NCBI GenBank assembly: GCA_963582255.1
Contig: CAUZRD010000004.1
Location: 1 to 31,631, forward strand
Length of the DNA stretch: 31,631 nt
Reading direction: 5' to 3'
Origin: CAUZRD01 sp963582255
GTDB lineage: Bacteria; Pseudomonadota; Alphaproteobacteria; Rhizobiales; TMED25
Both the position numbers and the translations under genes were made by a program. The stretch's first letter is position 1. Each line of letters begins with the position of its first letter. The notes under the pieces are model-generated. The model was not told the origin of the DNA. It worked only from the letters and a program-made list of their open reading frames with translations, and did not search any database. This document shows positions 15,929 through 23,135 of this stretch, in pieces.

Positions 15929-17173
15929 ATGGTTCATTTGCGCCAAATGCCCAAGCATTTGCGCGATGCCCTCGTCAATCAAGAAGTCCCAAAATTTGAT
16001 ACTTTTCCCTGGTCGGACGGGCCTCCACTGAATGAGCGGCGTGTTGCACTTATATCGACCGCCGGTCTACACCGGCGCGAGGACCCTGCCTTTACACCCG
16101 GAGCGGGTGATTATCGGATCATCCCCAACAACACCGACATGGACGATCTGGTGATGAGCCATATATCAACCAATTTTGACCGCACTGGTTTTTTCAAAGA
16201 CATCAATGTTGTTTTTCCGATTGATCGGCTACGTGAGATTGCCAATGAAGGTGAGATCGGATCAATTTCGACTCGTCACTTCTCGTTTATGGGTGCAACT
16301 CCACCAGATCAGATGGAGACAGCAGCACGAGATCTCGCTTCGATATTAAAACAAGACAGCGTCGACGCAGTCATATTCTGTCCTGTTTGACCTCAATGCA
16401 CGCGCGCCGTGGGCGGGCTAGCACACTATCTTGAGGACGAGGGCATCCCGACTGTTGGCATTAGCCTGATCCGTGAACACACCGAGAAGATGCGCCCCCC
16501 GCGAGCGCTTGTCGTGCCGTTTGAGCTTGGCCGACCATTCGGTACGCCCGATGAGCCTGATTTTCAGCGTGATGTTTTAAAATCAGCCCTCAATCTACTT
16601 ACGCGCGAGGATGGTCCAATAATATTGGAAGATTACCCTAACACAGCGCCAGGCGATAATAGTGACATGGAAGGATGGGCCTGCCCGGTCAATTTTTTAA
16701 CGCCGGCTGAAGATTTGTCAGATGCACAAATCGTTCAACAGTCTCTAGAGCGCGAAATAGCGCTACTAAAGCCGTGGTATAATGAGGCGGTGAAAACATT
16801 TCGGCGCTCGGCATTTGGCATATCAGGCAAATCCCCTGAAGAAATAGCTGGGGTATTAGCGAACTATCTAACTGACCCTCACGGTACCCCAGCGCCAATT
16901 TATGATTTATCAAAATCTCTTGGCCTCAAGAGATGCATCGATGATTTACGTTATTTCTACTCCGAAGCCGCGATCGCTAAACCTGATTCCCGGGTAAGTG
17001 ACCTTGCTGTTTCCGACTGGCTGTGGGGCGCAACAACACTCGGAAAAGTTATGATTTCCATCCGTAATCAGATGCTGGATATGGCCAACGCAACCGATAA
17101 TGCCGGACTAAAACGGCTTGCCACCACTGCGCTCGTCCCCTCCCATCAGCGCTGGAGGACCAAGCACGGATAA
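15929..17173 (+). CDS. Selenoprotein of the glycine/betaine/sarcosine/D-proline reductase selenoprotein B (PrdB/GrdB-like) family; in-frame TGA = selenocysteine
   Basis: This is one 414-residue protein with a TGA codon at 16388-16390 read as selenocysteine (Sec154). The frame is open on both sides, and the local sequence FCPV-Sec-PQCTR contains the family redox motif UxxCT, with an extra Cys three residues before (CxxUxxC). Upstream, RRVALISTAGLHRREDPAF, the KDINVVFPIDRLRE segment and SFMG resemble PrdB of D-proline reductase. Downstream, DEGIPTVGIS matches the family continuation. These proteins cleave a C-N bond reductively through a thiol/selenol. PrdB is about 240 residues, so the tail from about 245 to 414 is extra and unassigned. 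I chose the ATG at 15929, with AGGAG seven bases upstream; the GTG at 15914 precedes the Shine-Dalgarno. No PrdA or other Grd subunit is present. It lies 77 bases after the importer ATPase and faces selD. Without Sec decoding it would be called as two fragments. Confidence 0.88.
16388..16436 (+). promoter_or_regulatory. Candidate bacterial SECIS element following the Sec codon
   Basis: Right after the TGA, CCTCAA (16391-16396) can pair perfectly with TTGAGG (16431-16436). Inside, a GC-rich hairpin (about 16402-16408 with 16412-16418) presents a GTG apical loop at 16409-16411, about 19 bases after the TGA. A G in the first loop positions at this distance fits the known bacterial SECIS pattern recognised by SelB. 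The fold was judged by eye; alternative pairings of the GC-rich core exist. Confidence 0.55.
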
Positions 17174-17229
17174 GAAGCCAATGTATCACTTGGTAAATGA
17201 GTGCACATTATCCATTATAATCCCGGCCT

Positions 17230-19461
17230 TTAGTCAATAATATCTATCGAAGGCCTGGAGCTAGCGCGCACACACAATTCGCCAATGATTGCCGCTCCAT
17301 CATAACCCTCAGCCCTCAGCTCCCTAACGCATTGCACAGCCATTTTTTTTGGAACACTTACTAGAAGTCCTCCGGCGGTTTGCGGATCGTACAATATTGC
17401 ATGATCTGAAGGGTTCCGATCATGAATAATCCCTATCATCGCCTTCCTGTTGGACGGGGCGATAGTGCTTTCAATCCCCTCATCTGCAAGCTCCAAGAAC
17501 CCAGGTAGAACCGGAATATCCCTGATATGAATTTTTGCGTCCACACCAGATGCTTGGAGCATTTCTCTTAGATGGCCGGCAAGACCAAAACCAGTCACAT
17601 CACAAGCCGCACGCGCGCCATAGCGCTTACAGATAGAAGCCGCCATACGGGCAGATATCTGCATATTATCAATTGCCCCCGTTATCCATTCACCACGTGC
17701 CAGCCCCCTCATATCCGCATTTAGCAAGACGCCTGTGCCAAGAGGTTTAGTTAAAATGAGTGCATCTCCAGCACACAGCCCGCCTCTCCGTAAAAGGTCA
17801 GCCTCAACTCCGTATCCGGTAACCGACAGACCGAATGAAAGACCATCGCCTTCCGCACTGTGCCCGCCAATCAGCCGGGCACCCGCTGCTGCCAAGACTT
17901 CACACGCACCCGTCAGCAATTCGGCAAGATCAGCTTCCTGACGTTTTGAATGGTTATGTGCCATCACCACCGTGGCAAGAGCTGAACTCGCCGTCGCCCC
18001 CATTGCGTAGATATCGCCTAAACAATGGTTTGCGGTGATACGGCCAAATAAATAGGGATCATTAACAAAGCTCTTGAAGTGATCAACAGTTTGAACACCG
18101 ATGCATTCAGCCGGAATGCCCGGAGAGATCGCCGCATCATCACCAATATCATGCCCAAGCGCCAACCGAAGATCTGGGTTTTCAGAAAGACGTAAAAGCG
18201 CAGTTTGCAAAACATCCTGCGCGATCTTCGCACCACACCCCGCACAGCGCATAGGCTCAAGCGGGTTGTTACCAAGCACCTCCACCATATGACCAACACC
18301 GGCAAGACCTCGATACTTGTCCATAAACCTGCGGTCTATAATGTCTTTTAAACGCCACAAATAAGAGCCCGAAAACGCAAACCTACCCAATGAAGCGACC
18401 GCGCTCTTCTCTCCGGTTGAAATCAGCGCTAAAGTATATTTCTGAGGCCTATAGGTTTTCATCTTTCGACCAAGAAGAGCTCGACGTAAATTTTCTGCAA
18501 GGACCGGGCCTTGCCTTACTGCGTAAACTCCAGATTTGGGCAACAGTGCATTGGAAAATGCCGCCGCATCACCACCGACAAAAATTTCTGGATGCGAAAT
18601 CGAGCGCAACATTTGATCTACTTTTACAAATCCGAGCTCATTGACTGCTACGCCGCCAACGCCCAGCCACGGCGGCGCGCTAGCACCGGTTACCAGAATA
18701 CAGTGATCGCAATCAATCTCTGCCCCATTAGCTAAAACCATGGTGCGTGGAGTTATCTCACCAATCCGCTGACCAAGATAAAGATCAATTTCGTGAGCTT
18801 GGAGCGCCCGGCGAAGCAATTTTCGCGTTCCGCACGCAAGCGCAGGTAATATATTGATATCCCCTCCAACCAGACAGAACTGGACTGGACAGAAAGTGCC
18901 TTCCGCGCTCCGCGCCAATGCTTTGAAGCGATGGCACAATGCGAGAATCAACTCAACACCTCCCGCGCCCGCTCCGACAACACCAACCCGCAACAATGAC
19001 GTGCGAATGCGGCATTCGGCCTCAATTTCTGAGATTGATATGATAAAATCTTCGGTAGGCTTGATCGCAATTGCATACTCAAATGCGCCCTTGATCTCAC
19101 CTCTATTGGGCACCGACCCTATGTCGATAGACAAAAAGTCGTAATCAACATCTGGCCTGTTCTGACACGCCACCTTCGCTTTTTCAGGATTAATGCCGAC
19201 GGCGCTAGTGTGATAAAGCCGCGCACCAGCAGCCCAGCACAAATGTCGCAAATCAATATGGCATTCCTCATGCCGATAGTGACCGGCAAAATAGCCCGGA
19301 ACCATCCCCGAATACGGGACAGAAATCTCCCGCGCAATAACGGTCAGCCGCACGCCAGGTAATGGCGACATGGCAAATCGGCGCAGTACCTCAATATGCA
19401 AATGCCCGCCGCCGACTAGCACCACATCCCTTTGAACGAGATTTAAAGTCGCTCTGATCAT
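17230..19461 (-). CDS. selD: Selenide, water dikinase fused to an N-terminal FAD/NAD(P)-binding oxidoreductase domain
   Basis: The 743-residue fusion has two parts. Residues about 10-390 form a pyridine-nucleotide-disulfide-oxidoreductase/NDH-2-like domain (VVLVGGGHLHIEVLRRF near the start, a second nucleotide site VGVVGAGAGGVEL, and VGGDAAAF for FAD). Residues about 400-743 are SelD, with the catalytic region RCAGCGAKI (Cys409, Lys412), HDIGDDAA, GRITANHCLGDIYAMGA and GGHSAEG. SelD makes selenophosphate from selenide and ATP, the donor for selenocysteine synthesis by SelA. The catalytic position is Cys, not Sec. The fusion is known in other bacteria and presumably supplies reduced selenium, but its role is not proven. 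It lies just downstream of tRNA-Sec on the same strand and converges with the selenoprotein gene. The ribosome-binding site is weak, so the exact start is less certain. Confidence 0.95.
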   Translation of the reverse strand: MIRATLNLVQRDVVLVGGGHLHIEVLRRFAMSPLPGVRLTVIAREISVPYSGMVPGYFAGHYRHEECHIDLRHLCWAAGARLYHTSAVGINPEKAKVACQNRPDVDYDFLSIDIGSVPNRGEIKGAFEYAIAIKPTEDFIISISEIEAECRIRTSLLRVGVVGAGAGGVELILALCHRFKALARSAEGTFCPVQFCLVGGDINILPALACGTRKLLRRALQAHEIDLYLGQRIGEITPRTMVLANGAEIDCDHCILVTGASAPPWLGVGGVAVNELGFVKVDQMLRSISHPEIFVGGDAAAFSNALLPKSGVYAVRQGPVLAENLRRALLGRKMKTYRPQKYTLALISTGEKSAVASLGRFAFSGSYLWRLKDIIDRRFMDKYRGLAGVGHMVEVLGNNPLEPMRCAGCGAKIAQDVLQTALLRLSENPDLRLALGHDIGDDAAISPGIPAECIGVQTVDHFKSFVNDPYLFGRITANHCLGDIYAMGATASSALATVVMAHNHSKRQEADLAELLTGACEVLAAAGARLIGGHSAEGDGLSFGLSVTGYGVEADLLRRGGLCAGDALILTKPLGTGVLLNADMRGLARGEWITGAIDNMQISARMAASICKRYGARAACDVTGFGLAGHLREMLQASGVDAKIHIRDIPVLPGFLELADEGIESTIAPSNRKAMIGIIHDRNPSDHAILYDPQTAGGLLVSVPKKMAVQCVRELRAEGYDGAAIIGELCVRASSRPSIDIID

Positions 19462-19499
19462 ACGGGTTTTGATTGAGCAAGAACAAGCGGATCAGATGT

Positions 19500-19596
19500 T
19501 GGCGGAAAGGAGTGGGAGTCGAACCCACCAGACACGTCTAGACGTCCCTCACCGGGTTTGAAGCCCGGGCGCCCCACCAGGGTGCGTTTCCCTTCC
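19500..19596 (-). tRNA. selC: tRNA-Sec (anticodon UCA)
   Basis: The minus strand folds as a selenocysteine tRNA. The acceptor stem has eight pairs (5' strand GGAAGGGA from 19596, one G-U pair), discriminator G and a genomically encoded CCA (complement of 19502-19500). The anticodon stem CCGGG/CCCGG encloses the loop CTTCAAA with anticodon TCA. A long variable arm follows, and the T-loop is GGTTCGACTCC. Length is about 97 bases with CCA. The extended acceptor stem, long variable arm and UCA anticodon are diagnostic. It lies between selB and selD on the same strand, 24 bases past the selB stop, so it is probably processed from a selA-selB-selC-selD transcript. Confidence 0.95.
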
Positions 19597-19620
19597 ATTG
19601 CAACAGGATGTGCACTCATG

Positions 19621-21537
19621 TCACGCACGCCTAAATTCAGCAACACTCATATTATCGACAACAACTTCGCGGATATCTCCGCGACGCACGGTAACGCCAA
19701 TACGATCAAAGTACTCCAAAATCTCGATGGCATAATTTCTTCCGATATGAGAGTCGGTACGAAATTCTCCAGCGCTTAAACGCCCCTCTCCAGAAAGCTT
19801 GATTACAATTTTCAATAGATCTTCGATGAACTGAGAAGGTACAAAACGATTCCGGCTAGTTCGCTTCACATGACCAATCGCCTCAGCATGTTGTAATGTT
19901 GAAGAAATCACTTTGACTTCAAGACCTGTGAATTTTGCCAGTTCGTGCACCACAGGCGAGACTGGCGGAGTGGCGATCAGATGAGGCTCAATCTTGGCCC
20001 AGGTTTTTGCATCATGCGGCTTTAGACACGGTACAAATCCGGAAAGGGCACATTCACTCCCCCGGATAGCGATAAGTGCCCGTTCTTGCAAATCATCAGT
20101 AGCACGGCGCATGAGAGCAAATGAAAGTGAGTGGCGCGGCTCAATAATGCGCAAAAGTTTGTTGAAATCTAACCCGAAACGATCGGGCATCGATGTATGA
20201 AATTCACCGAGTACTTGGGTGACCAGATCCTGCAGCTCACTAAAATGAACAACTGATATGACATCATCTCCCACCCGCACGATATTAAGCTTATCAGTCA
20301 GTGTCCCCATCGTAGATTGACCTAGATTTCGGGCCTGCGTAAACAATGAAAGATCAATTCCAAAAGGCGAAACCTCTAGCAGGTTTTGCAGAGCTTCCAG
20401 ATGGTCAGCGTGTTCAAGCGCCCTTAACACCGCCAATCGATCTGGACGGGCTCTACCCCGTTTGGGTGCAAACGGATCGATAATCCGCCCACCAGCAATT
20501 GTACGCTTGGCTGATTGATCACGAATAATCACATGATCGCCATAGAGTGCAGCAACCGGGCGTGATAGAGCAAGGCGCACAAGCCCGGAGCTGCCCGGCG
20601 CGATAGAAGCGCCCTCAAGCACGGCGACACGTGCGGGGACATCACCAGAACCTATATGAACATGGACAGGCGCCCAATTGGAGAGCACTTTGTCCTCGCT
20701 CATGACTACATTTAAGCGTGCATCTATCCTACTGACCGGCTCGCTATGATCTGCGTCCACCAGCCAATCTCCGCGGCGTATTGCCGATGTCTCCACACCA
20801 CGACCAGTGATATTAATGGCACAGCGATCGCCCACTGCCGCGCTTAAAGTACTACCTTTCGCAATTTGAAGCGACCGTACACGCGCCGCAATCCCGGCCG
20901 GCGCGATAACAAGATTATCTCCTGGCGCTACAGAACCTGCCACAATCGGCCCAGTAACCACCACACCAATCCCCGGCAGAGTAAAAACCCGGTCAATCGC
21001 CAGACGAAACTTTGCGTCAGTTGTCCGTTTTCCAACCTTTTGTGATTGCTCAATCAAATACCGGTCAAGCGCCTCGATACCTACTCCGGTTCGGCTAGAT
21101 ACGTTGAAAAACCGCGCACCGGAAAGAGGTGTTTCATCAAGCAGATCTAAAATCTCAGTATGAACTTCATCCAGCCTTGCTTCATCGACGAGATCAGATT
21201 TCGTAATGGCTACCGCACCATCACCAATCCCGATAAGATTAATGATTTCTATATGTTCACGCGTTTGCGGCATTACTCCATCATCTGCGGCAACAACAAT
21301 GAGCGCAAAATCAATTCCCGCCAGCCCGGCAACCATGGTGCGTACAAACCGCTCATGACCCGGCACATCAACAAAACCAATCGTCTTATCATCTCCAACA
21401 TCGCGGTAGGCGAATCCAAGATCTATCGAGATGCCACGCCGCTTCTCTTCAGCCAGGCTATCGGTATCAATGCCGGTAAGTGCATGCACCAGAGCTGTTT
21501 TGCCATGATCTACATGGCCAGCGGTTGAGATAATCAT
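19621..21537 (-). CDS. selB: Selenocysteine-specific translation elongation factor SelB
   Basis: The 638-residue protein compares with 614 in E. coli. The GTPase domain starts immediately: P-loop GHVDHGKT (7-14), switch-region DVPGHERFV and the guanine-specificity motif TKSD. Translation-factor beta domains follow, and the C-terminal third has winged-helix repeats that bind the SECIS hairpin (KFTGLEVKVISSTLQHAEAIGHVK and the last about 60 residues). It brings Sec-tRNA-Sec to the ribosome at UGA codons next to a SECIS. I chose the ATG at 21537 because the family begins with MIIxTAGHVDHGK. A longer frame from 21645 overlaps selA and adds an unrelated leader. It starts seven bases after the selA stop, with AGGGGA in the selA end, so the two are coupled. 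Confidence 0.96.
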   Translation of the reverse strand: MIISTAGHVDHGKTALVHALTGIDTDSLAEEKRRGISIDLGFAYRDVGDDKTIGFVDVPGHERFVRTMVAGLAGIDFALIVVAADDGVMPQTREHIEIINLIGIGDGAVAITKSDLVDEARLDEVHTEILDLLDETPLSGARFFNVSSRTGVGIEALDRYLIEQSQKVGKRTTDAKFRLAIDRVFTLPGIGVVVTGPIVAGSVAPGDNLVIAPAGIAARVRSLQIAKGSTLSAAVGDRCAINITGRGVETSAIRRGDWLVDADHSEPVSRIDARLNVVMSEDKVLSNWAPVHVHIGSGDVPARVAVLEGASIAPGSSGLVRLALSRPVAALYGDHVIIRDQSAKRTIAGGRIIDPFAPKRGRARPDRLAVLRALEHADHLEALQNLLEVSPFGIDLSLFTQARNLGQSTMGTLTDKLNIVRVGDDVISVVHFSELQDLVTQVLGEFHTSMPDRFGLDFNKLLRIIEPRHSLSFALMRRATDDLQERALIAIRGSECALSGFVPCLKPHDAKTWAKIEPHLIATPPVSPVVHELAKFTGLEVKVISSTLQHAEAIGHVKRTSRNRFVPSQFIEDLLKIVIKLSGEGRLSAGEFRTDSHIGRNYAIEILEYFDRIGVTVRRGDIREVVVDNMSVAEFRRA

Positions 21538-21544
21538 GCGACTA

Positions 21545-22975
21545 TCATCCCCTGACTTGAAGGTTTTCAAATTGCTGCGCCAGCGCGCGCTCATCTTCTC
21601 CCGCCCGCAAATCAAGCCAGAACGCATTGTCATGAACTCGGCCAATCACCGGAACCGGAAGACAACGAAATGCACGGGCCAGCTCTTGCACCATCCGTCC
21701 CGAACCCTTGCTTACCAATGGCCGCATCACTAATGCCCGGCTTTCAATGGTTTTCATCGGCATCGAACCTGAGCCGATCTCGCATTGCGACGGCTTAACT
21801 GCAATCTTAAATCGATTACCAAGAACTGGCTGAAGCACAAAGCCAAGACGCTGAGCCACTTCTCCAATCTCGTTCACTGACCGGATCATTGTTTTAAGGA
21901 TGGGCAAGCGATCGGCGAGTCGACTTGGATCCCGATAAAGCTGAAGTGTTGCAGCAAGAGCCGCTATGGTAACTTTGCCCGGACGTAGAGCACGCCGAAG
22001 CGGATTTTTCTTGATCCGCTCAATAAGATCTGATCGCCCAGCAATAATTCCAGCTTGGGGACCGCCAAGAAGCTTGTCTCCTGAAAAACTGACTAGATCT
22101 GCACCTGATTTAATAATTTGATCTACCGTAGGCTCAAACGGTAATCCCCATTTGCCCAAATCAACCAGTGAGCCACTGCCAACATCAACAAAAAACGGTA
22201 AATCGTGGGCAATGGCAATCGCCGATATTTCCGCTTCGCTTAGCTGTTTGGAAAAACCCTCAATGCGATAGTTCGATGTGTGAACTTTCATAATCAGCGA
22301 GGTGGCCGAAGAAATAGCAGACTCATAATCATGAGCGTGGGTACGATTTGTCGTGCCAACTTCAACCAATTTTGCGCCTGCCCTCGCCATAATATCAGGC
22401 ATACGAAACGCGCCACCAATCTCAACCAACTCCCCGCGCGAGACTGGCACTTGTTTGCGCCGCGCCAGCGTATTTAAAACCAGAGTTACTGCGGCTGCAT
22501 TGTTATTCACTATCGTTGCTGCCTGCGCGCCAGTAAGCTCGCAAATCAAACCCTCACAATGCTGATCCCGGTCTCCGCGACGGCCTGACTCAAGATCAAA
22601 CTCCAGATCAGATGCATTGCGCGCCACAGCCACCATCGCTGCGATAGCCTCTTCGGCAAGCGGTGCTCGACCAAGATTAGTGTGCAAAATGGTCCCGGTC
22701 AGATTGAAAACCTGGCGCGGCCGCATAATGACTCGCTCTTCTAACCTAGCAAAAACCCGCGCCGCCGTTGCTCCGGATTTCAACTGATCTGCACTGATCC
22801 CACGGCCTTTCAGTACACCACGAATATCATCAAGATCTAGGCGAAGGGCCACCTTTACTTCGGCGCGGCCAAACTCAGCCAATAGTGGAGCAAATTCATC
22901 AGACCGCATAAGCGTATCAAGTGATATGATCTCTGACAGAGACGACATTGTTTTCTGGATTGACATTCTAGACAT
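21545..22975 (-). CDS. selA: L-seryl-tRNA(Sec) selenium transferase
   Basis: This PLP enzyme converts seryl-tRNA-Sec to selenocysteinyl-tRNA-Sec using selenophosphate. The PLP-binding lysine is in SFSGDKLLGGPQAGI (about Lys301). Other hallmarks are VFNLTGTILHTNLGRAPL, IVNNNAAAVTLVLN, SRGELVEIGGAFRMPDI, GTTNRTHAHDY and KVHTSNY, all very close to E. coli SelA. With the start at 22975 the protein has 476 residues, near the usual 460-475, and its N-terminus aligns with the family. An in-frame ATG at 23071 would add 32 residues. No start has a strong Shine-Dalgarno, so the start is uncertain. It is the first gene of the selA-selB-selC-selD block and diverges from typA. Confidence 0.94.
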   Translation of the reverse strand: MSRMSIQKTMSSLSEIISLDTLMRSDEFAPLLAEFGRAEVKVALRLDLDDIRGVLKGRGISADQLKSGATAARVFARLEERVIMRPRQVFNLTGTILHTNLGRAPLAEEAIAAMVAVARNASDLEFDLESGRRGDRDQHCEGLICELTGAQAATIVNNNAAAVTLVLNTLARRKQVPVSRGELVEIGGAFRMPDIMARAGAKLVEVGTTNRTHAHDYESAISSATSLIMKVHTSNYRIEGFSKQLSEAEISAIAIAHDLPFFVDVGSGSLVDLGKWGLPFEPTVDQIIKSGADLVSFSGDKLLGGPQAGIIAGRSDLIERIKKNPLRRALRPGKVTIAALAATLQLYRDPSRLADRLPILKTMIRSVNEIGEVAQRLGFVLQPVLGNRFKIAVKPSQCEIGSGSMPMKTIESRALVMRPLVSKGSGRMVQELARAFRCLPVPVIGRVHDNAFWLDLRAGEDERALAQQFENLQVRG

Positions 22976-23135
22976 TACGGTCCCGCTCACGGCACGATCG
23001 ACGCTGGTTTCAAATAAGTATTGTCGCACCGTTGGACCAATGAAGTCGAGCCTGTTACCCATCATCAGCATTCATACTTGCTGACCGCTCACCGTTGCTT
23101 ATAGTGCACCGCAATATTTACCTTGAAAAAGACCC

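Noticed and set aside
16409..17173. Separate gene starting at a GTG
   Set aside because: It is in frame with the upstream ORF across a single TGA in a UxxCT context, and the GTG falls inside the SECIS hairpin without a ribosome-binding site. It is the second half of the selenoprotein.
17174..17229. Terminator between the convergent selenoprotein and selD genes
   Set aside because: Only a four-base stem (CCAA/TTGG) without a T-run is visible.
19458..19646. Small ORF across the tRNA-Sec
   Set aside because: The sequence is fully explained by the tRNA-Sec fold.
21538..21645. N-terminal extension of SelB
   Set aside because: It overlaps the selA 3' end, and the family starts with MIIxTAGHVDHGK, so the ATG at 21537 is preferred.
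22976..23071. Longer SelA start at 23071
   Set aside because: It adds 32 residues beyond the usual N-terminus. It is not excluded, since no start has a strong ribosome-binding site.
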